A stretch of 64,000 nt of DNA from Rhodocyclaceae bacterium (GTDB lineage: Bacteria > Pseudomonadota > Gammaproteobacteria > Burkholderiales > Rhodocyclaceae), in the NCBI GenBank assembly GCA_018261935.1, contig JAGTRP010000004.1, forward strand, positions 161,654 to 225,653, in the 5' to 3' direction. Made by a program: the position numbers and the translations under genes. The notes beneath the pieces were generated by a model. It did not search any database. It was given only the letters and a program-made list of their open reading frames with translations, and had not been told where the DNA came from. This document shows positions 52,112 to 60,950 of this stretch, one piece after another (position 1 is the first letter of the stretch; the number at the start of each line of letters is the position of its first letter).

Positions 52112-53458
52112 ATGCAAAGCCTATCCACGATGAACGCCGCCGTCCTGGCCCGGGAGCTCGACTGGTTCGCCCTGGTGCTGGAAGCGCGCCTGACGGCCTA
52201 CTTCGAAGCCCGGGACTGGCAGCTGGACCAGCTGCCGCCACCGGACTTGGCCCGGGAAAGCGGGCCCTACGCCGGACTGGTGCGGGAACACGCCATGGCC
52301 CCCGAGGAGCGCCTGGTGCTGCTTCTCGCCCTTATCCCCCACATCCGGCCCCAGGCCCTGGACGCTTTGTTCACCCGCAACAAGACCTTCGAGCGCCCCT
52401 TCACCGAGTTCGGCGGCTGGCCGGGCAAGACCCACGGGGGCTTCCTGCCGACCTGTGAGACGGCTGTCTTCATCGCCGCCGGAGCCGACCTGGAGCGGCG
52501 CTTCCGGATGATCCCCCTGTTCGAGAACGACCATTTCTTCGCCCACCGGGGCATCCTGCGACTGGAGCACGGCGAACGGGCCGAGACCCTGTTCAGCGGC
52601 GCCCTCACCCTGTCCGGCGAATACCTGCACCTGCTCACCTCGGGAAGCCGCCAGAAGCCCGACTTCAGCGCCTCCTTCCCGGCCAAGCTCATCACCACGC
52701 CCCTCACCTGGGACGATCTGGTTCTCGCCCCCGAAGTGCTGGAGGAGATTGCCAACATCCAGCTCTGGCTGGAGAAGGGCCCCGCCCTGATGCGGGACTG
52801 GGGGCTGGAGAAGGCCGTCAAGCCGGGCTACCGAGCCCTCTTCTACGGCCCGCCGGGCACCGGCAAGACCCTTACCGCCACCCTCATCGGCGCCAACGCC
52901 GGCGTGGACGTGTATCGCATCGACCTGTCCATGGTGGTCTCCAAATACATCGGCGAGACGGAAAAGAACCTGGCCGGGGTCTTCGACCAGGCGGCCAGCA
53001 AGAATTGGGTGCTGTTCTTCGACGAGGCCGACGCCCTCTTCGGCCGCCGCACCCAGACCTCCAGTTCCAACGACCGCCACGCCAACCAGGAAGTGGCCTA
53101 TCTCCTGCAACGCATCGAGGATTTCCCCGGCATGGTCATCCTGGCCACCAACCTGCGGGCCAATATCGACGAAGCCTTCGCCCGGCGCTTCCAGTCCTCC
53201 ATCTACTTTCCCCTGCCCGATGCCGAGCAGCGCCTGCAGCTCTGGCGCGGCATCCTCGATCCCGGCCAGCGGCTGGCGCCCGACGTGGACCTGGAGCACA
53301 TCGCCCACGAATACCCCCTGGCCGGCGGTGCCATCGCCAACGTGGCCCGCTACGCCGTGCTGCGGGCCCTGCAGCGCAACCGCGACCGGGTCGCCCGGGA
53401 AGACCTCCATGCCGGCATCGCCCGGGAGCGCCTCAAGGAAGGAAAGGCCATCGCATGA
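52112..53458 (+). CDS. eCIS AAA+ ATPase (Pvc15-like)
   Basis: A 448-residue ATPase. The N-terminal 200 residues are the eCIS-specific helical part (RPQALDALFTRNKTFERPFT EFGGWPG, then GALTLSGEYLHLL). The AAA+ core has Walker A GPPGTGKT (about 246-253), pore-type segment SKYIGETEKNLAGVF, Walker B LFFDEADALFG (about 301-311) and arginine finger FARRFQSSIYFP. In PVC/Afp this ATPase is needed for stable particles and cargo loading. It overlaps the next gene by 4 bases. Confidence 0.95.
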   Translation: MQSLSTMNAAVLARELDWFALVLEARLTAYFEARDWQLDQLPPPDLARESGPYAGLVREHAMAPEERLVLLLALIPHIRPQALDALFTRNKTFERPFTEFGGWPGKTHGGFLPTCETAVFIAAGADLERRFRMIPLFENDHFFAHRGILRLEHGERAETLFSGALTLSGEYLHLLTSGSRQKPDFSASFPAKLITTPLTWDDLVLAPEVLEEIANIQLWLEKGPALMRDWGLEKAVKPGYRALFYGPPGTGKTLTATLIGANAGVDVYRIDLSMVVSKYIGETEKNLAGVFDQAASKNWVLFFDEADALFGRRTQTSSSNDRHANQEVAYLLQRIEDFPGMVILATNLRANIDEAFARRFQSSIYFPLPDAEQRLQLWRGILDPGQRLAPDVDLEHIAHEYPLAGGAIANVARYAVLRALQRNRDRVAREDLHAGIARERLKEGKAIA

Positions 53459-56316
53459 CGAACCAGCGCTTACTCCGATCCCTCGCCCTGGCGGCCCTGC
53501 TGCACCTGCCGCTGTCCGTCTCCCACTCCGAGGGCACGGCACCGGCCAAGCCCCCGGCGGCAGCCCCGGCCGCCGAGGCGGGCTGCGACATCGGCCCGGA
53601 GACCTACCGCAAGCTGCCGCCGGAGACCATCCGGCAGATCCAGGACGGGCTCGCCTACTTCGGGCTCTACGGCAACCGCATCGACAATATCGTCGGCCGG
53701 GACACCCGGGCCGGCCTGGCCGCCTACTGCCGCCAGCGGGGCATGAAGGTCGGCCAGGACGCCGCCTCCAAGCAGGCCCTGATCGACGAACTGCTGCTGG
53801 ATTCCGCCATCGACCGGGTGTACCGCGGCTGGCGGGAGATCCTCGCCAGCAAGGCCTTCTCGCCCTGGGAAGCCGAGCAGAAGGACAAGGAGCAGATCGC
53901 CGTCCAGCTCAAGTCCAGCACCCCGGCCCAGATCATCGACATCATCGACCGCTTCCTCAAGTACAAGCCCCTGGCCGCCAAGCCGGCCCGGGCCCGCTGG
54001 CCGGACGACCATGGCATCTCCTACCAGCTGACGGGGGATGACTTCAAGGCCCTGGCCGCCCGCCAGAGCGCCCTGACCAAGCTGGCCAAGCTGAAGGGCA
54101 AGAGCTTTCAGGACCAGGCCGCCTTCGCCGCCCAGGTACGGGAGGCCCTCAAGGGCGAGGCCGACGCCCTCGTCGACCTGGTGGAGGAGTACGCCGACAC
54201 CATGTCAGTCCTGACCCTGGGGCCCCAGGGCATGGCCCGCCTCAAGGCCGCCCGGGTGCCCGCCTACCTGCTGGAGCGGCTGGGGGACCTGGAAGACCCC
54301 GGCTACCCCAGCCGGGCCGAGGTGGAGAAGGCGCTGCAGAACATTCCGGTGCAGCTGGCCCAGGAACTGAAGGATTACCAGCTGGCGAACCAGAAGGGCA
54401 CCGCCAAGCAGGATTCTCCCCCGGCCAACCCGTCCGCGCCTCCCGTCGCCATGGCATCGGCCGGGGCGGCACCGGAAGGGGGAGAGCTGGCCGGCGAGAT
54501 CACCCTGCGCCTGCAGAGCATGTCCCTCGTCGGCGCCAACCGGCAAGGAGCCGCCCTGGAGCAGATCGTCCAGGAAATGCTGGACGAGACCGGCAAGTGG
54601 CTGCCCGTCATCCTGGACCAGGTGGAGGAGAGCACCGCCTACCGCCTGTCGGACAGCGCCTGGAGCAAGCTGTCGGCGGCGGCGGGGGCGATTCCCGCCT
54701 ATGCCCTGCCGGTACTGGAGGGCATGCAGGAGGTGGATTACCCCCTGCGCAGCCTGTTCGCCGCCGCCGCCCGGAGCCGGATCGAGGCCCGCCTGGGGGA
54801 GTACGCCAAATCCATCCAGGACGACGTGGCCAGCCGGCAGCTGACCCAGGTGGACGACAAGTTCCTGGAAGGGCTCAAGAAGGCCAAGGTGCCGGCCGAA
54901 CTGGCGAGCCGGCTGGCCGCCCTCAAGGGCAAGGAATTCCCCTCAAGCCAGGAGCTGAACGCCGAGATCGCCGTCCTCTTCAAGGCCCAGATCGATCTCA
55001 TCCCCGCCTACCAGGATTTCCTGGCCCACCTGGCGAAGAAGAAGCACGCCCCGGACGCGGCCAAGGCCGTCCTCTGGTCCCCGGTAGCGGACTGCAAATG
55101 CCAGCCCAAGCGGATCAAGCACGTGGTCTATGGCTTCTACCCCTTCTGGCTGGCCGGTGACGCCCAGACCGTGGATTTCAGCATCCTGACCCGGATCGGC
55201 TACTACGCCCTCGGCTTCGACGAAAGCGGCGCCATACAGGCTGGCGGTTACTGGAACGCCGGCAGCAGCCAGGCCTTCGAGACCGCCGGCAAGTACCGCA
55301 CCGGGCTCGACCTGGTGGTGAGCAAGAGCGACTGGGCGCCCTGGGCGGCCCAGAGCCGGGAGAAACGGAAGGCCGCCTTCGACAACCTGGCGGCCAACAT
55401 CGGCCTGCAGCTGGGCATTGAGCCCACTGGCGCACTCTCGGCCCTTAAGCGCTACCTCAGCCTGGGCCGCCACCGGCCGACCCTGGGCGACGGCGTCACC
55501 CTGTTCTTCGAGCACTACCCGGAGGAGGCGGAATTCATCGAGGATTTCGGCCTCTTCCTGGCCAAGCTGCGCCAGGACCTGGCCGCCAGCGGCCATTCGG
55601 TCAATCTCATGCTGCCCGGCGACGCCCTCGGCAAGGGGATCTACAGCTACCCCAACCTGGCCCGCTGGGCCGACATCGACGACCGCAACAGCGAGGCCGA
55701 GGGGGTGGACGACCGGCGCGTGCTCCTCCTCGTCCTCCTCCAGGAGCCCACCACCCTGGACAAGAAGGCCCTGCGCCGCCAGGTCGAAGAGCATTTCCAC
55801 GGCGCCCAGCGCCGCAACTTCCTGCGCGCCATGGTGCCCGTCATCGTCCCCGACGGCCGTAGCCCGATCAAGGATGACGTCATCTACATGGGCGACAACT
55901 TCGGCGGCATCGGCTTCTGGCCCCTGCCCGCCGGCGCCCAAGCGGAGCAAAGCGGCGGCATCGTGAAGGACGAGTATTTTCCCCAGTCCAACATCCAGGC
56001 CAATGCCGTCTGCGGCATCGTCTGCCCGAACCGCTGGCTGTTCCGCCTCGCCTTCGACTTCTTCCTGCTTGCTTCCGGGGGCTTCCTGGCGGCCTTCCTG
56101 TGGTGCTGCGAGTGCCGGAACAACTTCCGCCGCCACTTCATCTGGTACCTGGCCGGCACGGTCGTCCCCTGCTTCGTCACCGGCATGGGCCTCCTCTATT
56201 GCGACCCGTCCGTGGAGAAATTCTCCGAGGGGAACAGCTTGCTCTTCCTCACCCTGCTTGGCATCATCATTTATGCCATATGGGATTACCGGCAGAAGAA
56301 GCTGGAGAAGCCCTGA
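53455..56316 (+). CDS. Exported, membrane-anchored eCIS protein with PG-binding-like and GH18-like regions
   Basis: A 953-residue protein with start MTNQRLLRSLALAALLHLPL (signal peptide) overlapping the ATPase stop by 4 bases. Next is a peptidoglycan-binding-like segment (ETIRQIQDGLAYFGLYGNRI DNIVGRDTRAGLAAYC, about 47-83), then about 450 helical residues. From about 562 (IKHVVYGFYPFWLAGDAQTV DFSILTRIGYYALGF) the sequence resembles a glycosyl-hydrolase-18 barrel. A clear catalytic DxxDxDxE could not be identified. Three hydrophobic helices close the protein (LFRLAFDFFLLASGGFLAAF, FIWYLAGTVVPCFVTGMGLL, LLFLTLLGIIIYAIW). It could anchor or release the particle at the envelope. It is not a standard Pvc1-16 component. 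Confidence 0.75.
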   Translation: MTNQRLLRSLALAALLHLPLSVSHSEGTAPAKPPAAAPAAEAGCDIGPETYRKLPPETIRQIQDGLAYFGLYGNRIDNIVGRDTRAGLAAYCRQRGMKVGQDAASKQALIDELLLDSAIDRVYRGWREILASKAFSPWEAEQKDKEQIAVQLKSSTPAQIIDIIDRFLKYKPLAAKPARARWPDDHGISYQLTGDDFKALAARQSALTKLAKLKGKSFQDQAAFAAQVREALKGEADALVDLVEEYADTMSVLTLGPQGMARLKAARVPAYLLERLGDLEDPGYPSRAEVEKALQNIPVQLAQELKDYQLANQKGTAKQDSPPANPSAPPVAMASAGAAPEGGELAGEITLRLQSMSLVGANRQGAALEQIVQEMLDETGKWLPVILDQVEESTAYRLSDSAWSKLSAAAGAIPAYALPVLEGMQEVDYPLRSLFAAAARSRIEARLGEYAKSIQDDVASRQLTQVDDKFLEGLKKAKVPAELASRLAALKGKEFPSSQELNAEIAVLFKAQIDLIPAYQDFLAHLAKKKHAPDAAKAVLWSPVADCKCQPKRIKHVVYGFYPFWLAGDAQTVDFSILTRIGYYALGFDESGAIQAGGYWNAGSSQAFETAGKYRTGLDLVVSKSDWAPWAAQSREKRKAAFDNLAANIGLQLGIEPTGALSALKRYLSLGRHRPTLGDGVTLFFEHYPEEAEFIEDFGLFLAKLRQDLAASGHSVNLMLPGDALGKGIYSYPNLARWADIDDRNSEAEGVDDRRVLLLVLLQEPTTLDKKALRRQVEEHFHGAQRRNFLRAMVPVIVPDGRSPIKDDVIYMGDNFGGIGFWPLPAGAQAEQSGGIVKDEYFPQSNIQANAVCGIVCPNRWLFRLAFDFFLLASGGFLAAFLWCCECRNNFRRHFIWYLAGTVVPCFVTGMGLLYCDPSVEKFSEGNSLLFLTLLGIIIYAIWDYRQKKLEKP

Positions 56317-56403
56317 TTCACCCGCCAGCCCGACCCGTAACCGCTATCCACGCCCATTGCGTCTCTTCCGAGGCGCTCCGCCAACCCTAGGGGGATCGAC
56401 ACC

Positions 56404-57825
56404 ATGCATACCCGCGCCGAAAAGCCCAAGGCCGTCCAGGCCCGTTCCGAAGAGCACCGCCCGGCGGGCGCCTTCCAGTTCGCCGACCAGCGCCCCGAGG
56501 CTCAGGCCCAGGACCGGCTCCAGAACCTGGCCCAGACCGGCCCCCAGGCGGGCCAGTTGAAGGCGATCCAGGAGCGGGCGGATGCCAGCCCCGGGGTGCA
56601 GACGGCGGCCCAGCTCATGGCGTTGGCGCAATCAGGCGGCACTGCCCAGCGCCAAAGCAAGCCGGAGGACGAGGAGCCGCTTCAGGGCCGGTTCGAGGCG
56701 GTGCAGCGGCAGGAGGCCGACGAGGATGAGGTGGCGCAGGGAAAGGGGATCACGGCGCAGCGGGCAACCGACGAAGATGAGCCCTTGCAGGGGCGCTTCG
56801 CCGTCGCCCAACGGCAGGAGTCCGATGAGGAAGAGGTGGCGCAGGGGAAGGGGGTCGCCGCCCAATTGGCAACCGACGAGGACGAGCCGCTCCAGGGTCG
56901 CTTCGGGGTCGCCCAGCGCCGGGAAGCGCCAGGGAAGAACCAGACCGGCCTGCCGGACAATCTGAAGGCCGGCGTCGAATCTCTTTCCGGCATGTCCATG
57001 GACCACGTCCGGGTCCACTACAACTCCTCCCAGCCCGCCCAGCTCAATGCCCTGGCCTATGCCCAGGGCACCGACATCCACGTCGCCCCGGGGCAGGAAC
57101 AGCACCTGCCCCATGAGGCCTGGCATGTGGTGCAGCAGGCCCAGGGGCGGGTGAAGCCGACGAGGCAGATGAAGGCCGGTGTGCCGGTCAATGACGACCG
57201 GGGGCTGGAGCGGGAGGCGGATGTGATGGGGGCGAAGGCATTGCAGATGCAGTTGGGGATGCACCAAGCAGACCACGGTTCCGTGCCGGTTGAGAACACA
57301 GCGACGAAAGGCCATGGCCCCGTACAACGGGTATGTTATTCGGTGGCTGGTCCCGATAACGATGTTGGTAACGAATCGCCACATTCAGACATGCCAAAAA
57401 ACTTTCACAAAAACTATTTTTACAACACGTCGGGCACCTTCAATATAGCTTCCAGCAAGGCTGACCGTGACGATGAGACTGGTGCGCTCTTGTCCCGTCA
57501 GAAGGTATTTTCCCCATACATTGGCAATCTTGACCATATTGTGCCTTCCGCATTGGGTGGTGGTGGATTACTTGGAAACTGCCGAGTAATAAATGCGAGC
57601 GACAATTCCTCAAGAGGAAAGGATTTTTATGGTAACAATACGAAACACAGGCTTAATCATGTGCGAATTGTCCATAACGGAAAAGAATATACCAGTGCAG
57701 CAAAAGCGATAAAGGCGGGAGCAAAAGACGAAGAGATCAGTTATTTGATTGACATTTGGCGAGAGCCATGGCGATCAGGGAAGCTGGACGACGACAGAGA
57801 TGACTCGATGGATGATTCCGACTAA
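56404..57825 (+). CDS. eCIS cargo: DUF4157 protein with C-terminal HNH-like nuclease
   Basis: A 473-residue modular effector. The N-terminus is rich in Gln/Ala and carries [26 protein letters not shown] (about 59-84). Three 35-residue repeats start EPLQGRF at 91, 126 and 161. The DUF4157 domain (about 182-285) has [20 protein letters not shown] and the metallopeptidase-like [10 protein letters not shown] (about 237-246). The C-terminal 170 residues are AT-richer DNA and contain [12 protein letters not shown] (about 375-386), [10 protein letters not shown] and SRGKDF, a ββα/HNH-like nuclease pattern. DUF4157 proteins are known eCIS toxin carriers. No classical immunity gene follows; a decayed TAXI gene does. 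Confidence 0.82.
   Translation: MHTRAEKPKAVQARSEEHRPAGAFQFADQRPEAQAQDRLQNLAQTGPQAGQLKAIQERADASPGVQTAAQLMALAQSGGTAQRQSKPEDEEPLQGRFEAVQRQEADEDEVAQGKGITAQRATDEDEPLQGRFAVAQRQESDEEEVAQGKGVAAQLATDEDEPLQGRFGVAQRREAPGKNQTGLPDNLKAGVESLSGMSMDHVRVHYNSSQPAQLNALAYAQGTDIHVAPGQEQHLPHEAWHVVQQAQGRVKPTRQMKAGVPVNDDRGLEREADVMGAKALQMQLGMHQADHGSVPVENTATKGHGPVQRVCYSVAGPDNDVGNESPHSDMPKNFHKNYFYNTSGTFNIASSKADRDDETGALLSRQKVFSPYIGNLDHIVPSALGGGGLLGNCRVINASDNSSRGKDFYGNNTKHRLNHVRIVHNGKEYTSAAKAIKAGAKDEEISYLIDIWREPWRSGKLDDDRDDSMDDSD
56674..56925 (+). repeat. 105-base tandem repeats in the DUF4157 effector
   Basis: Two complete 105-base units (56674-56778 and 56779-56883) and a partial third (to about 56925) encode EPLQGRF...VQRQE(A/S)[16 protein letters not shown]. 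The acidic, Gln-rich repeats separate the N-terminal targeting part from the DUF4157 domain. Confidence 0.9.
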
Positions 57826-57870
57826 CAAGATGCCAGACGGATCTAAACGATCAAGAAAACCATAAGCATC

Positions 57871-58063
57871 GATAAACAGCTGAAAATCTATTCAATGAGT
57901 TGACGACCGGTACGTACAGTATTCATGAAAGCATTTGTCGAGGCAGGGAAGCCAGGGGAAATTGACCACGAGTTGATGATCTCCACCCAGGGCACGGAGG
58001 AAACAGTGTCAATAATCACTGCCAGTTGCCTGATGTGATCTTTGTCCTGGTCGGCCTGCGCGC
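57871..58063 (+). pseudogene. Decayed remnant of a TAXI-type gene
   Basis: Two pieces match the intact TAXI gene 1.6-1.9 kb downstream. 57874-58010 matches about 59503-59632, including a 27-base identical block (57978-58004 with 59600-59626). 58017-58062 matches about 59955-60000. The part in between (about 320 bases) is deleted, an in-frame TGA interrupts the first piece (KQLKIYSMS-stop-RPVR), and a 3-base insertion is present. It follows the first effector exactly as the intact gene follows the second. Confidence 0.85.
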
Positions 58064-58123
58064 CGGGAAGCACTAGCCAAGATGACGAATCAGGATTCGC
58101 GTGGGAACCCGACAAAATAGCCC

Positions 58124-59353
58124 ATGAAACAACCGAAATCGCAAACTGCTCAGACGCAGACTCCGCCCGTGTGGCGGGGCAAAGGCGCTGCGCTCGAGTC
58201 GCCGCAAGGCGAACAGGCCGCGCAACTGGAGACTGCGATCGCGACCAGCCCGCAACGGCTCAGGCAGGCTCAATTCACGGCCATGGCCGATACCAGTCCG
58301 AGGACTACGGCGCAGCGCAAGCTCGCCGAAGGCATCCACAACAGCCCGTATATCACCGCGCAACGCAAGCAACTCGAAAAGCTGTCCGGCGGCACGGTCC
58401 AGCTCCAGGCGTGGTCACGCCAAGCGCTCGACGGCAGGCAAACCGATGTGACTTGGGCGACCGGAAGTCTTGGCGGCGATGTTGTAGGCCTTCATATGGA
58501 GGCCAGCCCGCTCGGGCCGGAACACCTTCAGGGATCGCCGCCGCAAAGCGGCGAGCAGGCCACCTTGATGGGAAAGCTGCCGACCGCCACCACCAACAGC
58601 AATGAAAATAAATATATACGCGGCCATCTGCTGAACGACAACGTGGGCGGCCCCGGCGTAGCCGCCAACCTTTTCCCGATAACCGCAAACGCCAATTCAC
58701 AGCACCATAGTCTGATCGAAAGCAAAGTCAAAAACTGGGTTAATGTCGATAAGCAATGGGTGCATTACAAGGTGGAGGTTCAAAATATCGATCACAACCT
58801 CAACAAGGGCGGCAAGAATAAATACGTCGACGCCGACTTGAAGTGCGAAGCCAGCATTCTCGATCCGACCAACGGCATGGGCAAAAAAAATACGATCAGC
58901 GCCACAATCAAGTCGGAGCTTGGAAGTGCGCACGACAACGATGCCAAAAAAACCCAGGACTCGGGTTTTCGCGCCCCGAAGGGTTTGCAAGCGGCAGTGT
59001 ATTTGCCACTCCTGTCGTCGGGCAGCAATACCAAAGTTTACGGGTTTGCGGAGAAACTGTTCTCTGTAATGAAACAACTGGTCGATTACGGAGAAATGTA
59101 TACCGTCTCCGAGCTACTACAACGAATGGATCATATACAAGGCTTCGGACCGAAACTGAAGACATTATTCGAGACGGAACTATCGAAGCTACTGTCGGGC
59201 GATACCGGTGAAATATCCGGCGTACTTTCAACACAGGACAAATCGGGCATTTCAAGAATAAACAAGATGGCCGAACAGATCATAGAAGAAATTGGGATGA
59301 TCGTAGAGGAAGACTACGACGACGAAACGCGCGCCTCCTTGATCGGAGATTAG
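58124..59353 (+). CDS. eCIS cargo: DNA/RNA non-specific endonuclease-like protein
   Basis: A 409-residue effector without DUF4157. The N-terminus (about 40-95) contains repeated targeting-like units: TSPQRLRQAQFTAMADTSPR, AQRKLAEGIHNSPYITAQRK and QLEKLSGGTVQLQ. The probable catalytic region is about 164-205: YIRGHLLNDNVGGPGVAANL FPITANANSQHHSLIESKVK, with RGH and the following Asn residues matching the RGHL...N motif of NS-type nucleases. The C-terminal 150 residues are helical and of unknown role. Ribosome-binding site is weak. It is 10 bases upstream of the TAXI gene, so the two are a unit. Confidence 0.78.
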   Translation: MKQPKSQTAQTQTPPVWRGKGAALESPQGEQAAQLETAIATSPQRLRQAQFTAMADTSPRTTAQRKLAEGIHNSPYITAQRKQLEKLSGGTVQLQAWSRQALDGRQTDVTWATGSLGGDVVGLHMEASPLGPEHLQGSPPQSGEQATLMGKLPTATTNSNENKYIRGHLLNDNVGGPGVAANLFPITANANSQHHSLIESKVKNWVNVDKQWVHYKVEVQNIDHNLNKGGKNKYVDADLKCEASILDPTNGMGKKNTISATIKSELGSAHDNDAKKTQDSGFRAPKGLQAAVYLPLLSSGSNTKVYGFAEKLFSVMKQLVDYGEMYTVSELLQRMDHIQGFGPKLKTLFETELSKLLSGDTGEISGVLSTQDKSGISRINKMAEQIIEEIGMIVEEDYDDETRASLIGD

Positions 59354-59363
59354 TAAGTTGGGA

Positions 59364-60818
59364 ATGGGCATCAAACCAATCGTGATATGGCTCGGCAACA
59401 AGATCGCCTACTCATTCACCTTTGGAATCCTGTTTCTGGGGGGCATCGGATATTTCCTGGTCACGCATTATTCCGGCCAGGCCGTCCCCACCCACGCCGA
59501 AAAGCTGAAAATCGGTTTCACGAGCGGAGGGCCGGTGCGCGCAGGATTCCTGAAAGCCGTTGCCGAGGAAGGGAAGCTGCGGGGAATCGACTACGAGTTG
59601 ATCTCCACCCAGGGCACGGAGGAAACGGTGCAGATGATCGCCGACGGAAGACTCGACTTCGGACTGATCGTGGGCGGAGTCGAGGCGAGCCAGGCCGGCG
59701 ATCAACCCATACGCGAGGCGATGCCCATCTATGTCGAGCCCCTGCATCTGCTCGTAAAGAACGAAATCTTCAAGGCAACCTCGGAAAGCCTCTGGAACCT
59801 CAAGGGCCACACCGTCAATCTCGGCGGGCAGCTCACCGGAACCCATGTCGTGGCATGGGAGCTGTTGCGCTTCGCCGGGCTGATCGATGCCCAGAACCAC
59901 ATGCAATTCACGCCGAGCTATATTCACCAGGAAGAGTTGGCGGCCGCCACGGATCGCCGCCAGTTGCCGGATGCGATCTTTCTCCTCGCCGGCATCCCTT
60001 CGGTCAACGTGCAAAAATTGGTCACCGATTTTGGCTATCGGCTGCTCGACCTGCCATTCCATGAAGCGTTGACCCTCGACCGATTCAAGACCTTGGCATC
60101 GGCCAGCGCAGTCGATGGCACCCGGTCCCGTCTCAACAAGCAATTCCTCCATGAAACGTCGATCCCTGCATTCACCTATGGAATCCAACCTCCCGTGCCG
60201 CAGGCAAGGCTCAAGACATTCGGTGCACGGCTGACTTTCATCACGCAACAAAACATGGACGCCGGGGCCGTCAGGCATCTCATCGAGGTGGTGCTCAGCC
60301 CGAACGTCGCGCAGCTCGCAAGCCCGCCGCTGCAACGGGACCTCTTGCTGACGCCCTACGAATTCAAGCCGCATCCGGGCGTGTCGCAGTACCTCAACGC
60401 CGACAAGCACCTCACCCTGGATGACATCTTCGGTTTCTTCCAGAACGTCCTGCAGAAGTGGGGAATCGTGATCGGGATCTACATGCTGCTGCAGAAGCTC
60501 CTGCGACAGGTCCTCAGGAAGAAGGAGGGCGTCGAGAAATACATGCGAGAGGTGATGGAGATCGAAAAGGAATGGAGCTCAAACGAAGGAGGGGTCTCCC
60601 CGGAACAGTTGGCCGGCCTGCGCACCAGGCTGCAGGAGATCCGCCTGAAAATGATGAGCGCCTATGTGAACCGGAACCTGAAAGACCCGCAGCAATTCAA
60701 CCACGCGCTCAAGGCTGTGCAACTGGCCGACCAAAACCTTGCGCACGCGGGCCACAAATACACTATCGTCGAGGCACAATGGAGGCGTTCCCCAAAAACA
60801 GCGCCACCGGCAATTTAG
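59364..60818 (+). CDS. TAXI-family solute-binding protein with two membrane anchors
   Basis: A 484-residue protein. Residues about 10-32 are a hydrophobic anchor (YSFTFGILFLGGIGYFLVTH). The TAXI-type ligand-binding core follows (LKIGFTSGGPVRAGFLKAVA, TQGTEETVQMIADGRLDFGL, VEPLHLLVKNEIF, LKGHTVNLGG). Near 370-390 is a second hydrophobic segment (WGIVIGIYMLLQKLLRQVL) and then a charged helical tail. Canonical TAXI proteins are free periplasmic partners of TRAP permeases; no permease is encoded here. Link to the toxin (10 bases) and the decayed copy behind the other toxin suggest a partner, immunity or sensing role. The ATG at 59364 is preferred to a TTG two codons earlier. Confidence 0.75.
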   Translation: MGIKPIVIWLGNKIAYSFTFGILFLGGIGYFLVTHYSGQAVPTHAEKLKIGFTSGGPVRAGFLKAVAEEGKLRGIDYELISTQGTEETVQMIADGRLDFGLIVGGVEASQAGDQPIREAMPIYVEPLHLLVKNEIFKATSESLWNLKGHTVNLGGQLTGTHVVAWELLRFAGLIDAQNHMQFTPSYIHQEELAAATDRRQLPDAIFLLAGIPSVNVQKLVTDFGYRLLDLPFHEALTLDRFKTLASASAVDGTRSRLNKQFLHETSIPAFTYGIQPPVPQARLKTFGARLTFITQQNMDAGAVRHLIEVVLSPNVAQLASPPLQRDLLLTPYEFKPHPGVSQYLNADKHLTLDDIFGFFQNVLQKWGIVIGIYMLLQKLLRQVLRKKEGVEKYMREVMEIEKEWSSNEGGVSPEQLAGLRTRLQEIRLKMMSAYVNRNLKDPQQFNHALKAVQLADQNLAHAGHKYTIVEAQWRRSPKTAPPAI

Positions 60819-60842
60819 CAAAGTCTGTTACCAACAAAGCGA

Positions 60843-60932
60843 ATGGACTTAAAGACGCAGTTTTCGGAAGGGCAGATCATTGGATTGCCGAAGCAGGCGG
60901 AGATCGACGTGCTGGTCAAGGATCTATGTCCG
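60843..60932 (+). mobile_element. IS3-family transposase OrfA remnant
   Basis: Translation gives MDLKTQFSEGQIIGLPKQAE followed by IDVLVKDLC, closely matching the start of IS3-group OrfA proteins (…FSEEQIIGFLKQAE…VKELC). It breaks off after the conserved Cys, about 30 residues in. No OrfB or inverted repeat remains visible. It marks the border between the eCIS region and lower-GC DNA. Confidence 0.75.
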
Positions 60933-60950
60933 TATAACCATTGGCTCACA

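Noticed and set aside
33220..56316. Prophage or R-type tailocin
   Set aside because: No capsid, terminase, integrase, lysis or tail-fibre-chaperone genes, while DUF4255, DUF5908, the CIS tape measure and AAA+ ATPase are eCIS-specific.
57888..58115. Minus-strand frame of 75 codons
   Set aside because: It is antisense to the decayed TAXI copy and has no domain or ribosome-binding site.
60779..60937. 52-codon frame starting MEAFPKNSATGN
   Set aside because: It overlaps the TAXI gene end in another frame and its second half is a frame-shifted reading of the IS3 OrfA remnant.
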